Shown one piece after another: positions 1 through 7,837 of a stretch of DNA of 43,586 nt. Position 1 is the stretch's first letter; every line of letters begins with the position of its first letter. Both the position numbers and the translations under genes were made by a program. The notes beneath the pieces are model-generated. The model saw only the letters and a program-made list of their open reading frames with translations. It did no database searches and was not told the origin of the DNA. The stretch is from Clostridia bacterium (lineage in GTDB: Bacteria; Bacillota; Clostridia; Oscillospirales; CAG-272). The DNA lies in NCBI GenBank assembly GCA_017416185.1, contig JAFQDF010000040.1, positions 1 through 43,586 of the forward strand. The letters run 5' to 3'.

Positions 1-612
1 CTCAAGGCTCTGCTCGAAAAGTGGGATATGACCGTTATCGGTGCCCACGTTGATGCAAACGATATTGTAGCCGATTTTGACAATATTGTCAAGTTCCATC
101 GTGAATTAGGCAACACTAACATCGTTATCCCCGCATATCATATTCACAATAACGAATATCTTTATAAGCTTGTTGACATTATAAACGAGTATCAGCCTAA
201 GTTTGAGACCGAGGGAATGAAGCTTCATTTTCATAACCACGAAAACGAGTTCAAGCCCAACAAGGACGGCACCATACCCTTTGAGGTATTAAAGAATGAG
301 ACCAAGGTCCTTTTTGAGGTAGATACCTTCTGGGTATTCTATGCGGGACTTGATCCGGTTGAGTTTTTAAAGGAAAACCGTGACCGTATTGAGCTTGTCC
401 ACATCAAGGACGGACTTCTTGACAAGCGTGAGGGCAGACCCTTAGGCGAGGGCAAGGCTCCCGTAGCTGACTGTGTAAACGCCGCTCTTGAGCTTGGCTT
501 ACCCCTTATAGTTGAGAGCGAGGAGACTATCCCCAACGGCATTATGGAGGCTAAGAAGTGCTATAAATTCCTTCGTAAGATGGATGAGGAAAAGGCGGCT
601 GCCAATGGCTAA
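1..612 (+). CDS. Sugar phosphate isomerase/epimerase, AP-endonuclease-2-like TIM barrel (5' end outside window)
   Basis: The reading frame is open from base 1, so the true start lies to the left; an internal ATG at 28 is not the real start. About 200 residues of a xylose-isomerase-like TIM barrel are present. The visible signs are the metal-site strands typical of this fold: FHNHENEF, then FEVDTFW, then LVHIKD, and a final VESEE near the C terminus, which supply His, Glu and Asp ligands for a divalent metal. Members isomerise or epimerise small sugars or inositol derivatives (for example IolE/IolI-like enzymes); the exact substrate cannot be read here. The stop overlaps the start of the flavin reductase gene by 8 bases, so the two are probably co-translated and belong to a sugar-use operon that continues upstream. 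Confidence 0.85.
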   Translation, partial: LKALLEKWDMTVIGAHVDANDIVADFDNIVKFHRELGNTNIVIPAYHIHNNEYLYKLVDIINEYQPKFETEGMKLHFHNHENEFKPNKDGTIPFEVLKNETKVLFEVDTFWVFYAGLDPVEFLKENRDRIELVHIKDGLLDKREGRPLGEGKAPVADCVNAALELGLPLIVESEETIPNGIMEAKKCYKFLRKMDEEKAAANG

Positions 613-1183
613 GCAGAGCTGGAAGGGCTCGGCACAGCTTTCTCCCGTGCCCTGTGTGCTTGTTTCAAGCGGTACGGTTGAAAAGCCCAACGTATTTACG
701 GTAGGCTGGACGGGTATAATCAATTCACAGCCCCCGAGGCTTTACGTCTCCATCCGCCCCGAACGGTACTCATATGAGCTTATCAAAGAAAGCCGTGAGC
801 TTGTGGTAAATCTTCCCACCTCGGCTATGACAAGGTCTGTTGACCTCTGCGGAGTGAAAAGCGGAAGAGATATGGATAAGTTTGAAAAGTGCGGCTTTAC
901 CGCAACAGAGGGTTGGCAGGTGTCTGCTCCCGTAATAGACGAATGTCCCATAGCCCTTGAATGTAAGGTCTTTGATATAATTCCCTTAGGCACCCACGAT
1001 ATGTTTTTGTGTGACATCGTGGCAGTTGATGTGGAGGAAAGCCTCCTTGATGAAAAGGGAAAGCTCCGTATGGAAAAGTGCAATCTTATTGCATATTCTC
1101 ACGGAGACTATATGGCATTGGGTAAGAAGCTCGGAAGCTTTGGTTATTCAGTACGAAAAAAGAGAAATATAAGGAAAAAGTGA
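605..1183 (+). CDS. Flavin reductase family protein (FMN-binding split barrel)
   Basis: A 192-residue protein. The open frame reaches back to 512, but the ATG at 605 is chosen because it sits at the end of the upstream gene and the residues before it (Arg-rich) are only the shadow of that gene. The sequence shows the family's early SSGTVEKPNVFTVGW strand, the YSYELIKES and ELVVNLPT segment that binds FMN phosphate, and a late YSHGDY segment. Such proteins bind FMN as a dimer and reduce flavin with NAD(P)H or act as flavoredoxins; in Clostridia most have no proven substrate. It overlaps the isomerase gene by 8 bases and ends 2 bases before the alpha-glucosidase ATG, so all three form one operon. 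Cytoplasmic; no signal peptide. Confidence 0.85.
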   Translation: MAKQSWKGSAQLSPVPCVLVSSGTVEKPNVFTVGWTGIINSQPPRLYVSIRPERYSYELIKESRELVVNLPTSAMTRSVDLCGVKSGRDMDKFEKCGFTATEGWQVSAPVIDECPIALECKVFDIIPLGTHDMFLCDIVAVDVEESLLDEKGKLRMEKCNLIAYSHGDYMALGKKLGSFGYSVRKKRNIRKK

Positions 1184-1185
1184 TA

Positions 1186-2799
1186 ATGGAAACAAAGAAA
1201 GATTGGTATAAGGACGCGGTAGTTTATCAGATATATCCCAAGAGCTTTTGTGACTCTAACGGCGACGGTATCGGCGATTTCCGCGGTATTATAAGTAAGC
1301 TTGACTATTTAAAGGAGCTGGGTGTAAACACAGTGTGGATCTCACCCTGTTATCCTACACCCGACAAGGACAACGGATATGACATATCCGATTTTGACAA
1401 CGTTGACCCCAAGTTCGGTACAATGGCTGACTTCGAGGAGATGCTTGACGAGATGCATAAGAGAGGTATCCGCCTTCTTATGGACCTTGTTGTAAACCAT
1501 ACCTCGGATGAACACGAATGGTTCAAGAGTGCTATTCAGGGTAAGGATGCCCCCTACCGTGACTATTATATCTGGAAGGACCCCGTAAACGGCGGACCTC
1601 CCAACAAATGGGGCGGCGATGCAATAGGCGGCTCTGCCTGGATCTATGACGAAAAAAGCGGTCAGTATTATCTCCACGTAGGCTTCCACTATCAGCCCGA
1701 CCTTGACTGGGAGAACCCCAAGGTGCGTGATGAGATAGCAAATATGATCAACCGTTGGTTTGACCGCGGTGTTGACGGCTTCCGCTGTGACGTTATCAAT
1801 ATGATCTCTAAGGACTTTGAGGCTGACCATCCCGGTGACGGCCCCAGACTCCACGAGTTCCTTCACGAGCTTCACGAGAGATGCTTCGGACCTCACAACG
1901 CCTTTACCGTAGGCGAGGTATGGGATCTTCCTCCCGAGGCTTCCCTTATGCTTACAGCACCCGAGCGCGAGGAGCTTACGTTGGCATTCCAGTTTGAGCA
2001 TATGAGAGAGGGAAGAGAAAAGGGACTTCGTTTCTATCCCGCAGAGTTTGACCCCCATAAGTTCGTTGCAACCATGGCAAAGTGGCAGAAGGGTCTTAAC
2101 GGCAAGGGCTGGAACGCCCTCTGTATCGAAAACCACGATCAGCCCAGATCTATTGACCGCTTCGGTTCAAAGAAGTACAGACGTGAGTCTGCAAAGCTTC
2201 TTGCTACCCTTACATACTGTATGCAGGGAACTCCTTTCATCTACGAGGGACAGGAGCTGGGTAATATCAACCCCGTATTCCATACCCTTGAAGAGAGTAT
2301 AGATATAGAATCTCAGAACAACCAGGAAATTCTTATAAAGAAGTTCGGCGTTGAAGAAACACTCAGAAGATTCTCCCTTGACAGCCGTGACTGCGGAAGA
2401 GTTCCCATGGCTTGGGATGACTCCGAAAACGGCGGCTTTACCACAGGTAAGCCCTGGATCAAGCTCAACGACTTCTATAAGGAGGTCAACGCCAAGAAGG
2501 AGCTTGAAGCAGAAGACGGTGTTTACGGTTATTTCCGTGACCTCTTTAAGATGAGAGCAGGAAACAAGACCCTTATGAGAGGCGATTTTGAGCTTGTCAC
2601 AAACGAGGGCGGTGCGGTAGTATACAGAAGATTCCTTGAGGGTGAAAAGGATGTTTACGTTGTTCTTAACTATTCCGACAACGCTATCAGCATCCCCAAC
2701 CCCGTAAAGGACGGTAAGATATTGCTTTCAAGCCATAAGAGAGAGGCACTTACAGATACTCTCAAAATGAAGCCTTGGGAGTCTCTTGTTATTGAGTGA
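1186..2799 (+). CDS. GH13 alpha-glucosidase (oligo-1,6-glucosidase / trehalose-6-P hydrolase type)
   Basis: A 537-residue cytoplasmic glycoside hydrolase of family 13, full length for the oligo-1,6-glucosidase group. All conserved regions are present: DLVVNHTSDEHEWF (region I), GFRCDVIN with nucleophile Asp about 202, VGEVWD with acid/base Glu about 244, and ENHDQPRS with stabiliser Asp about 318. A Val directly after the nucleophile is typical of enzymes that cut alpha-1,6 bonds (isomaltose, dextran ends, trehalose-6-phosphate) rather than alpha-1,4 only; this is a family rule, not proof. GTG at 1180 is an alternative start, but ATG 1186 has the sequence AAGGA about 10 bases upstream. It closes the operon with the flavin reductase. 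A palindromic AT-rich element follows the stop. Confidence 0.93.
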   Translation: METKKDWYKDAVVYQIYPKSFCDSNGDGIGDFRGIISKLDYLKELGVNTVWISPCYPTPDKDNGYDISDFDNVDPKFGTMADFEEMLDEMHKRGIRLLMDLVVNHTSDEHEWFKSAIQGKDAPYRDYYIWKDPVNGGPPNKWGGDAIGGSAWIYDEKSGQYYLHVGFHYQPDLDWENPKVRDEIANMINRWFDRGVDGFRCDVINMISKDFEADHPGDGPRLHEFLHELHERCFGPHNAFTVGEVWDLPPEASLMLTAPEREELTLAFQFEHMREGREKGLRFYPAEFDPHKFVATMAKWQKGLNGKGWNALCIENHDQPRSIDRFGSKKYRRESAKLLATLTYCMQGTPFIYEGQELGNINPVFHTLEESIDIESQNNQEILIKKFGVEETLRRFSLDSRDCGRVPMAWDDSENGGFTTGKPWIKLNDFYKEVNAKKELEAEDGVYGYFRDLFKMRAGNKTLMRGDFELVTNEGGAVVYRRFLEGEKDVYVVLNYSDNAISIPNPVKDGKILLSSHKREALTDTLKMKPWESLVIE

Positions 2800-2802
2800 T
2801 AA

Positions 2803-2844
2803 GTTTAGAGTTTAGATTTTAGAGTTGCCGTTTCAAGAAACGGC
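2803..2844. repeat. Stop-proximal AT-rich repeat plus palindrome, copy 1
   Basis: Directly after the alpha-glucosidase stop comes a short run of TTTAGAG-like heptamers (2803-2826) and then a perfect palindrome, arms GCCGTTTC (2827-2834) and GAAACGGC (2837-2844). There is no clear T tract, so terminator function is uncertain. The same layout, with different sequence, occurs after mgtE, after the DegT gene and after the Gfo/Idh gene. Confidence 0.55.
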
Positions 2845-2890
2845 GAAAGGAGTGAGAAAAAAGTGGACGCCGGTAATAGTGGCAGTTTTA

Positions 2891-2984
2891 AACCTGGTGG
2901 GCGAATGTCAATTGAATATATCGGTGTTTACTTTATTTTCACCGACAGATAGACGTTCACCTCCTGAATCAAATTTTAAGGAGG
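2891..2984 (+). promoter_or_regulatory. Structured 5' leader of mgtE with possible ribosome-site sequestration
   Basis: The leader contains a long-range stem GAATGTC (2903-2909) with GACGTTC (2952-2958), allowing one G-U pair, and an inner hairpin TCGGTG (2921-2926) with CACCGA (2940-2945). Just after the 3' arm, CCTCCT (2960-2965) is exactly complementary to the ribosome site AGGAGG (2979-2984) with a 13-base loop. The same CCTCC can instead pair with the GGTGGG at the foot of the long stem, so the two folds compete. The known M-box consensus was not recognised. That this regulates a magnesium transporter in response to Mg2+ is inference. Confidence 0.45.
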
Positions 2985-2992
2985 AATGAATT

Positions 2993-4357
2993 ATGTACGA
3001 AAAAGCATTAGCCCTTCTCCGTGAGAAGAAATATCCTCAGCTCCGTGAGCTTCTGGCAACAATGGAGGCACAGGATATAGCCCTTCTTCTGGAGGAGGCG
3101 GATATGGATGTGGTTCCCCGCATCTACAGAATTTTACCAAAGGAGCTTGCAGCCGAGGTCTTCGTTGAGATGGACCCGGATATGCAGGAGCTTCTTATCA
3201 AGGTTTTCAGCGACAGCGAGCTTGGTGAGGTATTGGAGGAGATGTTCCTTGACGATACCGTCGACCTTATTGAGGAGATGCCCGCAACTCTGGTCAAGCG
3301 TATTTTACGTGTGGCAACTCCCGAAAAGCGCAGACAGATAAACGATCTTCTGAGCTACCCCGAGGACTCTGCGGGAAGCATTATGACGGTGGAGTTTGTA
3401 GACTTAAAGCAGGATATGACGGTAAAGCAGGCATTTGCCCATATCCGTAAGACCGCACCCGACAAGGAGACGGTATACACCTGTTACGTAACAGATTCCA
3501 GAAGAAGAATCATCGGTATCGTATCTGTAAAGGACCTTCTTCTCAACAAGTACGAGACCACCATCGGTGAGATAATGGATCCCGACGTTATCTACGTGCA
3601 CACCCACGATGACAAGGAGGACGTGGCAAAGACCATTGACAAGTACGACTTCCTTGCGATTCCCGTTGTGGACAACGAGGACAGACTGGTTGGTATCGTC
3701 ACCATCGACGATGCTATCGACGTACTGACCGAGGAGATAGAAGAGGACATTGCCATCATGGCTGCGGTAACGCCCAGCGACGAGGACTATTTCAAGACCT
3801 CTGTCTGGGGACACTCAAAGAACCGTATCTTGTGGCTCGTCATACTTCTTCTGTCATCTACCTTTACGGGAATGATAATCACAAACTACGAGAACCTGAT
3901 GAACGCCCTTCTTGTATCCTTTATTCCTATGATAATGGGTACGGGCGGTAACTCGGGCTCCCAGTCCTCGGCGATGATCGTCCGCGGACTTGCAACAGAT
4001 GAGATAAAGCTTAAGGACTTTTTCAGAGTCTTTATAAAGGAGCTTCTTATCGGTGTGCTTGTGGGTACGGCACTTGCTGTGGTCAACGCCCTTCGTACCT
4101 GGATAATGTATGAGCTTATGTATAAGAACGACCCCGCATATGCCGACTACAATATATGGATGGTTTCTCTCGTTGTAGGTCTGACCATCATCGGAGTTGT
4201 TGTACTTGCAAAGATACTGGGCGCAGTTCTTCCTATGCTTGCTAAGGTGCTTAAGTTAGACCCCGCAATTATGGCATCCCCCCTTATTACAACAATAGTC
4301 GATGCCTGTGCGGTACTTCTTTACTTCAATATTGCGCTTATATTTTTACCGATATGA
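2993..4357 (+). CDS. mgtE: Magnesium transporter MgtE
   Basis: A 454-residue protein with the full MgtE layout: helical N domain (about 1-125), a pair of CBS domains (about 130-250) that sense cytosolic Mg2+, a connecting helix, and five membrane helices from about 280 to the C terminus. The family signature GTGGNSGSQS is at 316-325 in the second membrane segment. MgtE is a homodimeric Mg2+ channel that closes when Mg2+ binds the N and CBS domains. The start ATG has an ideal AAGGAGG eight bases upstream. It stands alone behind a structured leader. The last 30 bases of the gene are duplicated 528 bases downstream, in the repeat island. Confidence 0.96.
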   Translation: MYEKALALLREKKYPQLRELLATMEAQDIALLLEEADMDVVPRIYRILPKELAAEVFVEMDPDMQELLIKVFSDSELGEVLEEMFLDDTVDLIEEMPATLVKRILRVATPEKRRQINDLLSYPEDSAGSIMTVEFVDLKQDMTVKQAFAHIRKTAPDKETVYTCYVTDSRRRIIGIVSVKDLLLNKYETTIGEIMDPDVIYVHTHDDKEDVAKTIDKYDFLAIPVVDNEDRLVGIVTIDDAIDVLTEEIEEDIAIMAAVTPSDEDYFKTSVWGHSKNRILWLVILLLSSTFTGMIITNYENLMNALLVSFIPMIMGTGGNSGSQSSAMIVRGLATDEIKLKDFFRVFIKELLIGVLVGTALAVVNALRTWIMYELMYKNDPAYADYNIWMVSLVVGLTIIGVVVLAKILGAVLPMLAKVLKLDPAIMASPLITTIVDACAVLLYFNIALIFLPI

Positions 4358-4422
4358 AATAAATGTATAATGTACAATGTATAATGTATAATTACGGAGG
4401 ATTTCCGCTTTTGGCGGAAATC
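4358..4422. repeat. Stop-proximal AT-rich repeat plus palindrome, copy 2 (terminator-like for mgtE)
   Basis: After the mgtE stop comes a run of ATGTATA-like units, then a 9-bp palindrome GATTTCCGC (4400-4408) / GCGGAAATC (4414-4422) followed by TTCTTTATTT, which could end mgtE transcription. A diverged copy is at 4886-4949 with arms GATTTCCG and CGGAAATC. Confidence 0.6.
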
Positions 4423-4428
4423 TTCTTT

Positions 4429-4626
4429 ATTTATACACGTTTCTCCATTTATACACGTTTCTCCATTTATACACGTTTTTCCATTTATATACGTTTCTCC
4501 ATTTATACACGTTTCTCCATTTATACACGTTTCTCCATTTATACACGTTTCTCCATTTATACACGTTTCGCCATTTATACACGTTTCTCCATTTATACAC
4601 GTTTCTCCATTTATACACGTTTCTCC
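4429..4626. repeat. 18-bp tandem repeat, 11 copies (variable-number type)
   Basis: Eleven head-to-tail copies of an 18-bp unit, consensus ATTTATACACGTTTCTCC, run without gaps; three copies carry a single change (TTTTTCC, TATACG or TTTCGCC variants). The duplicated block further on has only two units (4956-4991), so copy number has changed since duplication. Both strands are open because 18 is a multiple of three, giving false six-residue repeat peptides. Confidence 0.93.
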
Positions 4627-4850
4627 TCAGGTGAAAAATATCGAAACTCCAAAGGAGTTATATCGCGTCACCGACATATCGTGCCTGCTTGCAGGCATAT
4701 TGCAAATGGTGGTAATTTACCACTAAAGTTGTTATAAATATTACAGTTATTTGAAAATTTGTAACCTAAGGTTATAATCTTGCAGTTGGTATAATAAAGT
4801 CATACCTTCATAAGCGAAGCTTATATCATCGCACCGAGGTGCGATATCAT
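4627..4850. repeat. Array of small hairpins with ATATC-type linkers (copy A)
   Basis: Successive short palindromes are separated by linkers such as ATATCG and ATATCAT: AACTCC/GGAGTT, TGCCTGC/GCAGGCA, TGGTGGTAA/TTACCACTA, GTAACC/GGTTAT, ATAAGC/GCTTAT and ATCGCACC/GGTGCGAT, with loops of 2-3 bases. The stems are unrelated in sequence but alike in size; the linker is what repeats. No T tracts follow them, so they are not plain terminators. Confidence 0.7.
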
Positions 4851-4988
4851 ACCGAAATATTGCGCTTATATTTTTACCGATATGAAATAAATGTATAATG
4901 TACAATGTATAATGTATAATTATGGAGGATTTCCGTTTTTGCGGAAATCTTCTTTATTTATACACATTTCTCCATTTATACACGTTTC

Positions 4989-5272
4989 ACCTCAGGTGAA
5001 AAATATCGAAACTCCAAAGGGGTTATATCGCGTCACCGACATACCGTGCCTGCTTGCAGGCATATTGCGAATGGTGGTATTTTACCACTATTTTTGTTAT
5101 ATATATCACAGTTATTTGAAAATTTGTAACCTAAGGTTACAATCTTACAGTAATTTGAAAATTTGTAACCTAAGGTTACAATCTTACGGTTGATATGATA
5201 GTATAGGACATTTATACGCGAAGCGTATATCGTTCCGAAGGTATGTCACACGTTCCATTGTGGAATGTATAT
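4989..5272. repeat. Array of small hairpins with ATATC-type linkers (copy B)
   Basis: Continuation of the same architecture in the duplicated block and beyond it: CACCT/AGGTG, AACTCC/GGGGTT, TGCCTGC/GCAGGCA, TGGTGGTA/TACCACTA, two GTAACC/GGTTAC hairpins, then ATACGC/GCGTAT and ACGTTCCA/TGGAATGT, the last two followed by TATATCGT and ATATCATT linkers. The array stops about 100 bases before the primase-helicase gene. Confidence 0.7.
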
Positions 5273-5331
5273 CATTGAAAATAACACTTTTGTGCTAATT
5301 TCCCGGGGGTGGTACCCTTACATTTACTATT

Positions 5332-5362
5332 CCTTTTGTTGTACAATAAAACAAAAAGGAGG
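5332..5362 (+). promoter_or_regulatory. Imperfect inverted repeat overlapping the primase-helicase ribosome site
   Basis: CCTTTTGTT (5332-5340) can pair with AACAAAAAGG (5350-5359) with one bulged A. The 3' arm runs into the strong ribosome site AAAAGGAGG, so folding would partly hide it. No convincing promoter was recognised between the hairpin array and this point. Confidence 0.35.
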
Positions 5363-5368
5363 TAATTA

Positions 5369-7534
5369 ATGAATATAAACGAATTTATTTCTAAATTAAA
5401 CAACGTAAAAAGAACAGGCGAGAATGAATATATCGCCTGCTGTCCCGGTCACGATGACAGAAATCCAAGTCTGTCGATCACCGAAAAGGAAGGTAAGATT
5501 TTGTTACACTGTCACGCAGGCTGCAAGCCGGAGCAGATCGTTGCCGCAATGGGAGTTGAGATGAAGGATCTCTATATCGACGATAGAAGAGCTTATAGCG
5601 TAAAACCCAAAAAGGGACCTTTCCGTACTCACGTCTATCGTGATGAAAAAGGTGAAATTGTTGCCAAAAAGAGTATTTTTCAAAAGAAGGAAGGCGGCAA
5701 ATATGCTGTCTGGGAAAGATATGAAAAGGGAAGCTTTATAAAAGGTTTGGGAAATGTAAAGCCTCCCTTATACCGACTGCCCGAGCTTGTGGAGAGTAAG
5801 GGTTCGGTCTATATCGTCGAAGGTGAAAAGGACGTTGACACCATGTTCAATCTCGGATACACCGCCACCACTTCACCGAAGGGCGCAGGAGGCAAATGGG
5901 CGCCCGAGTATAACAAATACCTTGAAGGCAGGGAAATTGTAATAATTTCCGACAACGACGAGGCGGGAGAAAAATATGCCGAAACGGTAAAGCGGGGTAT
6001 TCTGTCCTCTGCTAAATCTATAAGGGTCATTCCGTCAAAGGAAATATACCCCGAGATTCCCAATAAGGGTGACATTTCCGACATATTATCTATACTTGGA
6101 AGAGAAAAGACTATAGATAATTTGTCGAAAGCCGTCGAAAAAGCCGAGGTAACCGAATACCGTGAAATGCCGCCCTATTTCTATTACGGCAAGGGAGGAA
6201 TTTTACGTGTTGACCGTCCTGCCCTTGCCGCTTACATCCGAAAGACCGAGAGATATCTTTTCGAGCTTGGGGAGGAGGACAAGATTGTACGCAGACTCTG
6301 GTACCGAGACGGTGTATATATTCCCATAGGAATAGATGAGATCAGAGCTAAGGTCAAAAGCTACATAACCGACTACAACGAGTCCTGTCTATGCATGGCA
6401 GACGTGGAGGAGGTGGTGCGAAACATCTTAAGCGACCCGAATTTCGTCACAAGTGAGGAGCTTGATGCCGACGAAAGCATCGTCAATTTCAAAAACGGGA
6501 TCTATCATCTTGATACCTACAAAATGACCCCTCATTCACCCGATATCTATTCTACGGTACAGCTTGACTGCGACTGGGATCTGAGCAATGTGGAGACCCC
6601 GACCTTTGATGCCTTTATGAAAGATCTCTGCGGAGATAATACCGATTATTATACCTTTCTGATGGAGTTTATGGCTGTGACTCTCTCGAATATCAGGGGC
6701 TACCGTATGAAGTCGGCACTCTTTATGGTTGGTGAGGGCAATACGGGCAAGAGCCAGCTTAAGGCTCTGTGTGAGCGAATCCTCGGCCACCGAAACTGCG
6801 CGGCAATAGACTTAAATACCCTTGAGGCAAGGTTCGGAACCTCCGCCATTTACGGCAAAAGACTTGCGGGAAGCTCGGACTTAAGCTATATGTCGGTAAA
6901 CGAGCTTAAGATCTTCAAGCAGGTAACCGGCGGAGACCGTATCTTTGCGGAACGAAAGGGCTCTTCTCCCTTTTATTATACCTATAAGGGTCAGCTCTGG
7001 TTCTGTATGAACAAGCTGCCTAAGTTCGGAGGAGACCGTGGAGAGTGGGTCTACGACCGTATAAATATCGTCGAATGTAACAACGTTATTCCCAAGGAAA
7101 AGCGGGACAAGTTCATCTGCGACAAGATGTTTGCCGAGCGAAGCGGAATAGTGGTAAAGGCATTCATGCATTTAAGAAACGTTATCTCAAACGGCTACGA
7201 ATACACCACCTCGGCAGAGCTTAACACAAGCAGATACATTTATCAGAAGGAGAACAATCCCGTGGCTAACTTCTATAAGCAATGCTGCATTCCGAGAACG
7301 GCTGATACTCCGAGGGACGGCCTGACCACAACGGCAATGCACAAGGTCTTTGTAAGATGGTGTCAGGATAACGAAAAGGGGTATAAGTGTTCTTACTCTG
7401 AGTTTAAGAGGGAGCTTTGTGATCTGTTAAAAACAGATGTTGAGAATTTGATTATGAAAACAAGGACAGGTATGTATTTTAATTTCAGATTAAATCACGA
7501 AGCATATGATGTATACTATTTTCCATACACATAA
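5369..7534 (+). CDS. Phage/plasmid-type DNA primase-helicase (CHC2 zinc, TOPRIM, SF3 D5-like)
   Basis: A 721-residue replication protein with every expected module. Residues about 24-52 form a primase zinc motif (Cys25, His28, Cys48, Cys52). A TOPRIM domain follows with the Glu of YIVEGEKD (Glu151) and the DND pair at 195-197 that bind catalytic Mg2+. The D5 N-terminal region shows NFKNGIYHLDTYKMTPHS near 373-390. The superfamily 3 helicase ATPase has Walker A GEGNTGKS at 455-462. A winged-helix-like tail closes the protein. Such proteins prime and unwind DNA for phages, satellites and integrated elements. Here it stands alone: no integrase, recombinase, capsid or relaxase gene is nearby. It has a strong AAAGGAGG ribosome site and no frame damage, which suggests it is still used. 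It may be a relic of an element or part of a minimal replicon. Confidence 0.93.
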   Translation: MNINEFISKLNNVKRTGENEYIACCPGHDDRNPSLSITEKEGKILLHCHAGCKPEQIVAAMGVEMKDLYIDDRRAYSVKPKKGPFRTHVYRDEKGEIVAKKSIFQKKEGGKYAVWERYEKGSFIKGLGNVKPPLYRLPELVESKGSVYIVEGEKDVDTMFNLGYTATTSPKGAGGKWAPEYNKYLEGREIVIISDNDEAGEKYAETVKRGILSSAKSIRVIPSKEIYPEIPNKGDISDILSILGREKTIDNLSKAVEKAEVTEYREMPPYFYYGKGGILRVDRPALAAYIRKTERYLFELGEEDKIVRRLWYRDGVYIPIGIDEIRAKVKSYITDYNESCLCMADVEEVVRNILSDPNFVTSEELDADESIVNFKNGIYHLDTYKMTPHSPDIYSTVQLDCDWDLSNVETPTFDAFMKDLCGDNTDYYTFLMEFMAVTLSNIRGYRMKSALFMVGEGNTGKSQLKALCERILGHRNCAAIDLNTLEARFGTSAIYGKRLAGSSDLSYMSVNELKIFKQVTGGDRIFAERKGSSPFYYTYKGQLWFCMNKLPKFGGDRGEWVYDRINIVECNNVIPKEKRDKFICDKMFAERSGIVVKAFMHLRNVISNGYEYTTSAELNTSRYIYQKENNPVANFYKQCCIPRTADTPRDGLTTTAMHKVFVRWCQDNEKGYKCSYSEFKRELCDLLKTDVENLIMKTRTGMYFNFRLNHEAYDVYYFPYT

Positions 7535-7830
7535 AGTGTGAAATTGTGAAAAAGTCTTTTAGAAATTTTCGCATAATTTCACACCAACAAAGCCTTATAT
7601 TATAAGGGTATGTAGCCTCTCTGTGAAGAATGTGAAATTATTTTTCATTACTGTTGAAAAAATTAAGTATAAAAATATTTATACAAGTGTATCTGATTGT
7701 AATTCTCTGCGGAGTAGCGGAATTTTTCTTCACAATTTTCACAACAACCGTCAGCCCTTTATTTATGCGGGTCTGTGGGATTTTATAATTTCACAGAACC
7801 TACACCGTAATTTCACCGATGTCACTATCC
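7535..7830. other. Origin-like non-coding region with repeated TGTGAAA/TTTCACA motifs
   Basis: No credible gene lies here. GTGTGAAATT (7536-7545) and AATTTCACAC (7575-7584) are exact inverted copies. Further TGTGAA or TTCACA motifs occur near 7546, 7622, 7631, 7729, 7737 and 7789, with a shorter TTTCAC near 7811. A perfect palindrome CCTTATA-T-TATAAGG lies at 7593-7607. The stretch is AT-rich. Iteron-like repeats beside a primase-helicase are typical of phage and plasmid origins; calling this an origin is inference. A 72-residue open frame starting at GTG 7623 has no ribosome site and was not annotated. Confidence 0.45.
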
Positions 7831-7837
7831 GGTATTG

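Larger units (their letters stand above)
4328..5200. repeat. Tandem duplication (offset 528 bp) including the 3' end of mgtE
   Basis: The sequence from 4328 (inside mgtE, 30 bases before its end) to about 4800 recurs from 4856 to about 5200. The second copy starts with the same AATATTGCGCTTATA and keeps the mgtE stop, the ATGTATA microsatellite, the GATTTCCG palindrome and the following hairpins. The copies differ by point changes, by the number of 18-bp units (11 against 2), and by an extra about 38-bp duplication around GTAACCTAAGGTTAC in copy 2. No gene is present in the duplicated block; short open frames here only encode repeats. Confidence 0.8.

Noticed and set aside
2800..2992. M-box (ykoK) magnesium riboswitch before mgtE
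   Set aside because: The conserved M-box segments could not be found; only an unrelated set of stems is visible.
4363..4737. Open frames on both strands made of six-residue repeats over the 18-bp tandem array
   Set aside because: They arise because the unit length is a multiple of three; there is no ribosome site and the copy number is unstable.
4891..5193. Open frame of 100 residues in the second duplicate block
   Set aside because: It reads through microsatellite and hairpin repeats, has no ribosome site and no protein-like composition.
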